28,473 bases of DNA, from the NCBI GenBank assembly GCA_041675185.1, contig JBAYUH010000013.1, forward strand, positions 1-28,473, in the 5' to 3' direction. The stretch comes from UBA1557 sp041675185 (GTDB taxonomy: Bacteria; Patescibacteriota; Patescibacteriia; Magasanikbacterales; UBA922). Positions 1 through 6,277 of the stretch are shown here, in pieces. How positions within the stretch are numbered: position 1 is the first letter of the stretch; each line of letters begins with the position of its first letter. Position numbers and translations under genes: made by a program. Under the pieces are notes generated by a model. The model was given only the letters and a program-made list of their open reading frames with translations, made no database searches and was not told the origin of the DNA.

Positions 1-1
1 A

Positions 2-490
2 GTAGCTTTTTATAATGAAGAACCAGAGATGTCTGCCTCAAAAATAACCAATGAAATTATAAAAGCAATTAAGTCTGAAAAATACGATTTTATTTTGGCA
101 AATTTTGCCAATGCTGATGCTGTATCACGTACTGGAGATGTCCAAGCTACGGTCAAAGCTTGTGAAGCTGTAGACAAAAGTATTGGTAAAATAGCAGATT
201 ATGTTTTGGCTGAAGATGGTGTCCTTTTTATTACAGCTGATCATGGTAATGCTGAGAGTATTTTGAATATGCAAACAGAAAGTACTGATAGAATGCCAAG
301 TACCAACAATGTTCCATTTTTGATTGTCAAAGAAAGTCTGTTTGGAGTTTCTGGTAGAGCAGGAGATCCACCAAATCAAGATTTGAGTTTGTTACCAAAG
401 TCTGGTGTTTTGGCTGATGTTGCTCCGACTATTTTGAAAGTATTGGGAATTGATAAACCAGAGGAGATGACAGGACACAGCTTACTTTAA
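2..490 (+). CDS. gpmI: 2,3-bisphosphoglycerate-independent phosphoglycerate mutase, C-terminal part (5' end outside window)
   Basis: The reading frame is already open at the window edge (from base 2), so the N-terminal part, including the phosphoserine region, is not visible. What remains is the alkaline-phosphatase-fold C-terminus of a cofactor-independent phosphoglycerate mutase, which interconverts 3- and 2-phosphoglycerate in glycolysis. ITADHGN near bases 230-250 matches the family's Asp-His Mn ligands, and the C-terminal VLADVAPTILKVLGI and TGHSLL are typical. Two other ligand positions differ. The usual DMVGHTG reads DAVSRTG, with Arg (128-130) for the His. The usual HTTNPVPF reads PSTNNVPF, with Pro (296-298) for the His. 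By family knowledge these two His bind one of the two Mn ions, so activity is doubtful unless another copy exists. The stop codon abuts the repeat array at 491. The family call is firm; catalytic competence is not. Confidence 0.85.
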   Translation, partial: VAFYNEEPEMSASKITNEIIKAIKSEKYDFILANFANADAVSRTGDVQATVKACEAVDKSIGKIADYVLAEDGVLFITADHGNAESILNMQTESTDRMPSTNNVPFLIVKESLFGVSGRAGDPPNQDLSLLPKSGVLADVAPTILKVLGIDKPEEMTGHSLL

Positions 491-530
491 GCACGTATCA
501 CATAACTCGTAACTCGTAACACACATATCA
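491..530 (+). repeat. Degenerate heptanucleotide array, left arm of element 1
   Basis: Reading from 495 gives five consecutive 7-nt words: gtatcac, ataactc, gtaactc, gtaacac, acatatc. They share the pattern RTANCNC with variable positions. The array begins right after the gpmI TAA and ends three bases before the ATG of the four-helix gene. The same word family occurs inverted at 899-928 and as a gene-free hairpin at 8109-8173. Confidence 0.75.
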
Positions 531-532
531 TT

Positions 533-892
533 ATGGGGGAATTTCATAGTATTTTGAAGGACAAAATTACAGACTATATTTTGTTTGGTTATTTTGTTTC
601 AAAAGAATTTCCAAAGGATGAATTATATGCACTGACTTCGCAATGTCGTAGAGCTATGACATCAGTATTATTGAATTATATAGAAGGCTATGCTAGAAAG
701 AAGAAAAAAGTGATGTTAAATTTTTACGAAATTGCTTATGGATCTTTGCAAGAGTCAATTACAACTTTTTATTTAGCGTGCAAATTAGGTTATATTTCTA
801 CCAAAAATTATAAAGTTATATTTGATAAAAAGGAAATAATAGCAAAAATGTTGTGGTCTACAATAAATAACTTAGAAAAAGAAATAGCTTAA
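533..892 (+). CDS. Four-helix-bundle protein, 23S rRNA intervening-sequence protein (IVP) family
   Basis: A 119-residue protein with the family's recognisable pattern: FPKDELYALTSQCRRA in helix 1-2, then NYIEGYARKKKKVMLNFYEIAYGSLQES, then LACKLGYIS. In typical members this reads as TSQLRRA, NIAEG, GSLxE and LGYL. Family members are encoded inside intervening sequences of some bacterial 23S rRNA genes and are widespread as free-standing genes; their molecular role is not established, though RNA binding is suspected from the basic surface. The ATG at 533 lies three bases after the left heptad array, leaving no room for a normal ribosome-binding site. It converges on the DHH gene. The paralogue at 26685-27038 belongs to a different subgroup but sits in the same inverted-repeat setting. 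Family assignment is confident; function unknown. Confidence 0.85.
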   Translation: MGEFHSILKDKITDYILFGYFVSKEFPKDELYALTSQCRRAMTSVLLNYIEGYARKKKKVMLNFYEIAYGSLQESITTFYLACKLGYISTKNYKVIFDKKEIIAKMLWSTINNLEKEIA

Positions 893-898
893 TCAAGT

Positions 899-928
899 TG
901 ATACGTGTTGTGTGGTACGTGATATGAG
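899..928 (-). repeat. Degenerate heptanucleotide array, right (inverted) arm of element 1
   Basis: Read on the minus strand this gives atatcac, gtaccac, acaacac, gtatca. The period is again 7 nt and the pattern is the same RTANCAC as the array at 491-530, in inverted orientation. It separates the convergent stop codons of the four-helix gene and the DHH-family gene. Confidence 0.7.
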
Positions 929-932
929 CTAT

Positions 933-2075
933 TTATTTGTTAATCTCACTTTTTATATGCCTCACTATTTCCTCTTCTACTTCGTTTAAACTTTTTCCTA
1001 TAATATTGAATTTAGTTTCATTTTCATCACCTTCGGCATCATATTTTTTCATTATTTCTGTAGCATGGTATTGAGGTAAGATGCGTAAAGTTCCAGAAAT
1101 ATTTTGGTTGTTTTCTGGGTCTTCGTTTAGAAGCAAAATAAATTGGGCTGATGGTGAAGTCGTGATTAATTCATCAATAATATTATTTAGATCTTCTTTT
1201 TGGGCTCCACTTCTCACGAAATCATCACGAGTGATAGTGGACCAGACAAAATTAGTTTCTTTGTCTTCTTTTAGGTGACTTAGTACTGCACCCCAGATTT
1301 TGAAAGTGGCAATAGATTTTGTTTGATAAAGATTTTTGATAATAAAACTTCTATCAGCTCCCAAGTCTACCAATTTACTAGCAACTTGCAAAGTTTGTGG
1401 TCTTACTTTGTTTTTTTTGAAACTATTAGTACCAGCAATAATACCTGTTAGTAATGCTTGAGCAACTTGTCGGTTTAATAATTCGGCTTTGCTTTTTTGT
1501 AACAAATCAAAAATAATTTCAGCACTAGCACTGGCTGGCAAATCTATAATATTGATTTGGCCATAATGTTCATTGTTGGCTTGATGATCAATATTGATAA
1601 TAGGCTTGGTATAAAAAAAGTTTTCATGATCAGTATATATTTTTCCAAGAGAATTTAGATCAGGAGTATTTATCGTAATGATGAGATCGTACTTAAAATC
1701 ACTTTGGCTGGTAGTAATATTTTCTTTGTTTATATAACCATTTTTTGGTGTAATAAAAATACGTAGTTTGTTGTCTTTGGTATCATAACTTAGTTCAGAA
1801 ATTCCAGTTTTTTCAATATCTATATTTATTACAAAATTACTCAGTCCTTCAAAATTGTTTGTTATTTTTTGAGAATTTTTTAAAAAAGTATATTGACTGG
1901 GTAAAACAAAATCAGCACAGATTATATCTACGCGTTTTTCCATTTGCTCTAAGAAGAGCTTGAGTGCCAAAGCACTACCGATAGCATCACCACAAAAATG
2001 TTTTTTGAAAGTAATTAAAATATTTTTTTTATCTTCTATCGTCTTATTGAATTGTTCTATTTTATTGAGAGCCAT
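933..2075 (-). CDS. DHH-family phosphoesterase-like protein with eroded active-site motifs
   Basis: A 380-residue protein with the DHH/DHHA1 layout of NrnA-type nanoRNase / pAp phosphatase proteins. The N-terminal domain (about 1-200) has the strand-loop KKHFCGDAIGSALAL, a DLIIT strand followed by NTPDLNSLG, and the NIDHQANNEHYG segment. The C-terminal DHHA1-like domain contains GTLRILP. Metal-binding residues differ from the family pattern: HxxPDxD reads KxxFCxD (Cys28, Asp30 kept), DTxD reads NTPD (136-139), and DHH reads DHQ (163-165). The glycine-rich GGGHxxAAG of DHHA1 is also missing. The frame is long and intact, so the protein is probably made but is unlikely to be a standard Mn-dependent phosphoesterase. 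It has its own consensus promoter (2167-2195) and is transcribed divergently from valS. Family call good, activity uncertain. Confidence 0.8.
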   Translation of the reverse strand: MALNKIEQFNKTIEDKKNILITFKKHFCGDAIGSALALKLFLEQMEKRVDIICADFVLPSQYTFLKNSQKITNNFEGLSNFVINIDIEKTGISELSYDTKDNKLRIFITPKNGYINKENITTSQSDFKYDLIITINTPDLNSLGKIYTDHENFFYTKPIINIDHQANNEHYGQINIIDLPASASAEIIFDLLQKSKAELLNRQVAQALLTGIIAGTNSFKKNKVRPQTLQVASKLVDLGADRSFIIKNLYQTKSIATFKIWGAVLSHLKEDKETNFVWSTITRDDFVRSGAQKEDLNNIIDELITTSPSAQFILLLNEDPENNQNISGTLRILPQYHATEIMKKYDAEGDENETKFNIIGKSLNEVEEEIVRHIKSEINK

Positions 2076-2166
2076 ATTTTTTTGTTACCATTAAGTATCT
2101 ACAAGCTTAAATGCCTAGTGGCAACACCTCTTTTGTGTATTTTTTGAATATGAAAGGGGATAGGAG

Positions 2167-2195
2167 ATTATATATGAAATAGTATTTTATGTCAA
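2167..2195 (-). promoter_or_regulatory. Consensus sigma70-type promoter for the DHH-family gene
   Basis: On the minus strand TTGACA (2195-2190) and TATAAT (2172-2167) are separated by exactly 17 nt, a perfect match to the housekeeping consensus. Predicted transcription starts near 2160, giving a leader of about 85 nt before the start codon at 2075. I recognised no riboswitch in that leader. The promoter lies in the 346-bp divergent gap with valS. Confidence 0.75.
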
Positions 2196-2248
2196 TAGAG
2201 CCTAATAATTATTTTTTAGTTATTATTTAGCTAATTGTAGGCATTTTC

Positions 2249-2277
2249 TTGCATTTTTTTGTTTTTTATAGTAATAT
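2249..2277 (+). promoter_or_regulatory. Candidate promoter for the valS-tyrS-argS run
   Basis: TTGCAT (2249-2254), a 17-nt spacer and TAATAT (2272-2277) make a reasonable housekeeping promoter. The predicted leader is about 140 nt and contains two octad repeat arrays. I looked for a T-box leader (conserved TGGNACCGCG-type element), which would suit an aminoacyl-tRNA synthetase operon, and found none. Confidence 0.45.
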
Positions 2278-2324
2278 TGCTTAGTAAGAAATTTTTTGAG
2301 AATAAGATTTTGCTACTGATAAAA

Positions 2325-2356
2325 AGCAGATTCAGCAATCAGCAGACCCAGCAGAG
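2325..2356 (+). repeat. Octanucleotide word array A upstream of valS
   Basis: Four consecutive 8-nt words are visible: agcagatt, cagcaatc, agcagacc, cagcagag. They share an AGCA core with variable flanks. The array is GC-richer than the surrounding gap. Confidence 0.55.
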
Positions 2357-2384
2357 TCGACTATGTTTTGAAGACTGATAATCT

Positions 2385-2416
2385 AGTAAACCTATAAACC
2401 AATAAACTATTAAACT
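2385..2416 (+). repeat. Octanucleotide word array B upstream of valS
   Basis: Four consecutive 8-nt words, agtaaacc, tataaacc, aataaact and attaaact, end five bases before the valS ATG. Each has the pattern WNTAAACY. A second array of a different word family lies 28 bases upstream. Confidence 0.65.
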
Positions 2417-2421
2417 ACGAT

Positions 2422-5073
2422 ATGGACAAAGCCTACGAACCAAAAAAATACGAAGATAGTATTTATGAATCTTGGGAAGAGAGCGGGTTTTTTAATCCTG
2501 ATAATTTGTCTGGTGAGCCATACGCTATTATGATGCCACCTCCAAATGTAACTGGTGTTCTTCATCTTGGACATGCTTTGGAAAATAGTCTTATGGATAT
2601 TATGGCGAGATACCAGCGTATGCAAGGTAAAAAAGTTTTACTTTTGCCTGGTACAGATCATGCTGCTGTAGCCACACAAGCCAGAGTAGAAAAAAATTTG
2701 GTGGAAGCGGGTATGAAAAATCCGCGTGAAGAATTGGGAAGAGAAGGATTGTTAAAAAAAATTAGAGAATATTCAGAACAGTCAAAAGCTACAATTCTAA
2801 AACAAATAAAAAAAATGGGTACAAGTGCTGATTGGAGTCGTCTAGCATATACTTTTGATGAAGAAAGAAGTAAGGCTGTAAATACTGTTTTTGTAAAAAT
2901 GTATAATGATGGACTTATTTATCGAGGGTTTAGAGTAGTGAATTGGTCGGTAAAAGGTCAGTCTACTTGCAGTGATGATGAATTAGTCTATATTGATAGA
3001 GAGGCAAAATTGTATACTTTCAAATATTCCAAAGATTTTCCAATTACTATTGCCACCACTCGTCCAGAGACAAAATTGGGTGATACAGCTGTGGCTGTAA
3101 ATCCAAATGACAAACGTTACAAAAAATTTATTGGCAAAATATTTCCTGTAAATTTTTGTGGTGTAGATTTGAAAATAAAAATAATTGCTGACGAACATGT
3201 AGAGATGGAATTTGGTACAGGTGCTCTTGGTGTTACTCCAGCTCATAGTGGAGTAGACTTTGAAATGTATGAAAAGAAAAAAGCCGAAGGTGACCTAATC
3301 GAATTGATTCAGGTGATTGATGAAAAAGGAAAAATGACTTCACAAGCTGGTGAAGAATTTGTAGGAAAAACTGTTCTAGAAGCTCGTGATTTGGTGGTAG
3401 AAAAATTGAGAGCTGAAGGTCTCATGGAAAAAGAAGAAGAAATTGAACAGAACGTAGGAACATCGGATAGATTTGGTGATGTAGTAGAAGCTATACCAAT
3501 GACTCAATGGTTTGTGGATGTGAACAAAGAAATTCCTGGTAGAGGTAAGAGTCTGAAGACTCTTATGAAAGAAGCTGTTTCAAGTGGTTTGGATAATGAT
3601 AAAAATAAAAAAGTAACTATTACTCCAAATAATTTTGTAAATATTTATTTCAATTGGATAGACAATCTACGTGACTGGTGTATTAGTCGTCAAATTTGGT
3701 GGGGGCATCAGATTCCGGTGTGGTATAGAAAAGTCAAAAGTCAAAAGTCAAAAGTCAAAAGTATTGAAGATATATATGTTGGAGTTGAAGAACCAAAAGA
3801 TATTGAAAATTGGACACAAGATTCAGATACTTTGGACACTTGGTTTTCTTCTGGACTTTGGACTTTTTCAACTTTGGGTTGGCCAAATGATACAGCTGAT
3901 TTCAAAACTTTTCATCCTACAAACTGGATGCAAATGGGTCATGAAATTTTGTTTTTTTGGATGGCCCGTATGATTTTGTTTTCTGGTTATTTGTTTGATA
4001 ATATACCTTTCAAAGATGTTTATATTCACGGAATTTTGCGTGACAAAGATGGTAAGAAATTTTCCAAATCATCTGGCAATGGTATTGATCCTTTGGTTAT
4101 AATAGAAAACTATGGTACAGATGCTTTGCGTTGGAGTATGCTTTCTGGTATTACTCCTGGTAATGATTCGAGATTTTATACAGAAAAAGTAGAAGGCTCA
4201 AGAAATCTGGTAAACAAATTATGGAACGTTGCGCGGTTTATTTTAGCAAATATAGTTGATCCTAAAGTTGACGTTAAAAAACCAGAAGGAAAGACTCTGT
4301 CGGATAAATGGATTTTAGAAGAATTAGATAATATAGTTTATGTTGTCACATTTTCTTTGAATAATTTTGAGTTTTCGATTGCTAGTGAAAATTTAAGGCT
4401 TTTCACATGGGAAAGTTTAGCTGACTGGTATTTAGAAATTGCTAAAATAGAAGGAGAAAAAACAGAAGTGTTAAATTATGTTTTAAATACTTTATTAAAA
4501 TTGTGGCATCCATTTGCTCCATTTGTGACAGAAGTAATTTGGAAGGAAGTTTATGGAGAAAAGAAATTTTTGATGATTGAAAAATGGCCAGAAGGCAGAG
4601 GAAATAAAGAAAGAAATAATTTTACAATACTTAGAAGTATCGTCATAGGTATTAGATCTTTGCGTGCGAATTATAAAATTGAGCCTGCTAAAAAATTGAA
4701 CATAACAATTTCAGCTGGTGATAAAAAAGAATTTCTGGAAGAAAATGCTGAAATTATCAAAAAATTAGCACGTTTAGAAAAGTTACAAATAAACCAATCA
4801 ACTGTTAAACCAATAAACTCTGTATCTTTTGTAGAAAGTGGTATAGAAGTTTTTGTTGAGCTTGCTGGTGTGGTGGATTTTGTCAAAGAAAAAGAAAAGC
4901 TAGGAAAAGAAATAGAACAATTAACCAAGTATATTTCTGGTCTAGAAGGCAAACTAAATAATCCTGGATTTGTAAGTAGTGCACCAGAAAATATTGTTAT
5001 TCAAGAAAAAGCTAAGCTGGCTGAAGCACAAGAAAAATTGGCAAAAATTAACAAACAATTTCAAGCAATTTAA
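2422..5073 (+). CDS. valS: Valyl-tRNA synthetase
   Basis: An 883-residue class Ia synthetase that charges tRNA-Val with valine. PPPNVTGVLHLGHAL at 39-53 carries the HIGH motif (HLGH, 48-51). The editing domain follows (TTRPETKLGDTAVAVNP). ISRQIWWGHQIPVWY precedes a variable loop, and LDTWFSSGLWTFSTLGWP is diagnostic. KFSKS (546-550) is the KMSKS loop. The anticodon-binding helical domain follows, and the protein ends in the coiled-coil arm typical of ValRS (FVKEKEKLGKEIEQL, then KLAEAQEKLAKI). Length is normal. The loop after WWGHQIPVWY contains a translated heptanucleotide array (3729-3762) encoding Lys/Ser-rich residues 436-447. The next gene, tyrS, follows after 19 bases, consistent with co-transcription. 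Confidence 0.97.
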   Translation: MDKAYEPKKYEDSIYESWEESGFFNPDNLSGEPYAIMMPPPNVTGVLHLGHALENSLMDIMARYQRMQGKKVLLLPGTDHAAVATQARVEKNLVEAGMKNPREELGREGLLKKIREYSEQSKATILKQIKKMGTSADWSRLAYTFDEERSKAVNTVFVKMYNDGLIYRGFRVVNWSVKGQSTCSDDELVYIDREAKLYTFKYSKDFPITIATTRPETKLGDTAVAVNPNDKRYKKFIGKIFPVNFCGVDLKIKIIADEHVEMEFGTGALGVTPAHSGVDFEMYEKKKAEGDLIELIQVIDEKGKMTSQAGEEFVGKTVLEARDLVVEKLRAEGLMEKEEEIEQNVGTSDRFGDVVEAIPMTQWFVDVNKEIPGRGKSLKTLMKEAVSSGLDNDKNKKVTITPNNFVNIYFNWIDNLRDWCISRQIWWGHQIPVWYRKVKSQKSKVKSIEDIYVGVEEPKDIENWTQDSDTLDTWFSSGLWTFSTLGWPNDTADFKTFHPTNWMQMGHEILFFWMARMILFSGYLFDNIPFKDVYIHGILRDKDGKKFSKSSGNGIDPLVIIENYGTDALRWSMLSGITPGNDSRFYTEKVEGSRNLVNKLWNVARFILANIVDPKVDVKKPEGKTLSDKWILEELDNIVYVVTFSLNNFEFSIASENLRLFTWESLADWYLEIAKIEGEKTEVLNYVLNTLLKLWHPFAPFVTEVIWKEVYGEKKFLMIEKWPEGRGNKERNNFTILRSIVIGIRSLRANYKIEPAKKLNITISAGDKKEFLEENAEIIKKLARLEKLQINQSTVKPINSVSFVESGIEVFVELAGVVDFVKEKEKLGKEIEQLTKYISGLEGKLNNPGFVSSAPENIVIQEKAKLAEAQEKLAKINKQFQAI
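3729..3762 (+). repeat. Perfect heptanucleotide tandem array inside valS
   Basis: The word aaaagtc is repeated four times perfectly plus a partial fifth copy (aaaagt). Because 7 is not a multiple of 3, all three frames are read in turn, giving the Lys/Ser/Val/Gln-rich string KVKSQKSKVKS. It lies in the surface loop after the WWGHQIPVWY motif, a place where ValRS sequences vary, which may explain why it is tolerated. Confidence 0.9.
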
Positions 5074-5092
5074 ATCTTTAGAAAATAATTAT

Positions 5093-6274
5093 ATGAAAAT
5101 AATTACTGATAAAAATAAAATTCAAGAACTTCTTGAACGTGGTGTGGAAGAAGTAATTGATAAAAATCATCTCAAGAAACGTCTTGAATCTGGAGAAAAA
5201 CTTCGAGTTAAGCTTGGTATTGATCCGACAAGCCCTAATCTTCATCTCGGGCGCTCAATTCCATTACTCAAAATGCGTGATTTTCAGGAACTTGGACATC
5301 AGCTTGTATTTATCGTAGGTGATTTTACGGGTGTGATTGGAGATACGTCAGACAAAGAGAGTGAACGTCCAATGCTTGAACAGGAGATTGTGAAAAAGAA
5401 CATGAAAAATTATGTTGACCAGGCAGGAAAAATTATTGATATCAGTAAATGCGAAGTTCATTATAATAGTGAATGGTTGGGAAAACTTACGTATTCAGAA
5501 TTGAATGAACAGGCGAACATGTTTTCAGTCGCAGAATTTATTTCTCGCGACAATATTCGTCGCAGACTGGAAGCAGGAACACGTGTGTCGCTTCGTGAAG
5601 TTTTGTATCCGCTCATGCAGGGGTATGATTCGGTCGCAGTAAAGGCTGATGTTGAACTCGGTGGTACTGATCAGCGATTTAATCTGCTTGCAGGTCGTAC
5701 CATGCAACCTCATTATAAACAACAATCACAAGATATTATCATGAATCCACTTGTGGCAGGAACTGATGGACGCAAGATGAGTTCAAGCTGGGGGAATACA
5801 GTCAATCTTACGGATGAGCCAAATGAAATGTTTGGGAAAATCATGAGTATTCCTGATGAGCTGATTATTTCATATTTTACCTGCATGACTCGAGTGTCAA
5901 TGGAAATTGTTGAAGAATATGCAAAAGAAATGAAAAAAGGTGAGAATCCTCGCAATTTGAAAATGAAACTTGGGTTTGAATTGGTTCGGTTTTATCATGG
6001 TGAAAAAGCTGCAAAAATAGCCGAAGAATATTTTATAAATACTTTTGCAAAAAAACAAACCCCTACTGATATTTCAGAATTAAAACCTGCAAGTTACAAT
6101 ATTATTGAAGTGTTGGTAGAAGCAGAATTTTGCTCTAGTAAAGGAGATGCTCGTCGTGCGATTGAACAGGGTGGTGTCAAAGTAAATAACGAAAAAGTAA
6201 CTGATTTTGACTTTGAAACAAAATCAGAAGATGTCGTGCAAAAAGGTAAAAGATTTTTTGTTAAAGTAAAATAA
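5093..6274 (+). CDS. tyrS: Tyrosyl-tRNA synthetase
   Basis: A 393-residue class Ic synthetase. LGIDPTSPNLHLGR (41-54) holds the HIGH-equivalent HLGR, and GTDGRKMSSSWGN holds KMSSS at 228-232. VELGGTDQRFNLLAGR is the tyrosine-pocket and dimer region, and the C-terminal 70 residues form an S4-like RNA-binding domain (FCSSKGDARRAIEQGGVKVNNEKV). I chose the ATG at 5093 because homology begins there; the open frame continues upstream only into the end of valS. Codon choice in roughly the first 300 codons differs visibly from both neighbours: Leu mostly CTT/CTC, Arg mostly CGT/CGC, Gln mostly CAG, against TTG/TTA, AGA and CAA around it. The last 90 codons look native. I infer transfer, perhaps with a mosaic C-terminus. 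argS starts three bases after the stop. Confidence 0.97.
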   Translation: MKIITDKNKIQELLERGVEEVIDKNHLKKRLESGEKLRVKLGIDPTSPNLHLGRSIPLLKMRDFQELGHQLVFIVGDFTGVIGDTSDKESERPMLEQEIVKKNMKNYVDQAGKIIDISKCEVHYNSEWLGKLTYSELNEQANMFSVAEFISRDNIRRRLEAGTRVSLREVLYPLMQGYDSVAVKADVELGGTDQRFNLLAGRTMQPHYKQQSQDIIMNPLVAGTDGRKMSSSWGNTVNLTDEPNEMFGKIMSIPDELIISYFTCMTRVSMEIVEEYAKEMKKGENPRNLKMKLGFELVRFYHGEKAAKIAEEYFINTFAKKQTPTDISELKPASYNIIEVLVEAEFCSSKGDARRAIEQGGVKVNNEKVTDFDFETKSEDVVQKGKRFFVKVK

Positions 6275-6277
6275 TTT

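Larger units (their letters stand above)
491..928. mobile_element. Putative IVP-carrying hairpin element 1 (inverted heptad arrays around a four-helix gene)
   Basis: This is a composite unit: a heptad array (491-530), a complete four-helix gene (533-892) and an inverted array of the same heptad family (899-928). It starts at the base after the gpmI stop and ends five bases before the stop of the convergent DHH gene. The arms are imperfect inverted repeats, so a transcript could fold into a stem with the gene in the loop. That is the same topology as the known intervening sequences of bacterial 23S rRNA, which encode proteins of this family. No target-site duplication or transposase is visible, so mobility is inferred. 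Confidence 0.4.

Noticed and set aside
491..530. CRISPR array
   Set aside because: Words are 7-9 nt with no unique spacers of 25-40 nt and no cas genes are present.
2284..2421. T-box riboswitch in the valS leader
   Set aside because: No TGGNACCGCG-like antiterminator sequence or terminator hairpin is present; the leader is mostly two octad arrays.
3671..3973. A 100-codon second-frame ORF inside valS
   Set aside because: It is a shadow of valS across the heptad array; the valS frame holds all conserved motifs.
4979..5092. Longer tyrS starting inside valS
   Set aside because: The upstream codons are the out-of-frame end of valS; TyrRS homology begins at the ATG at 5093.
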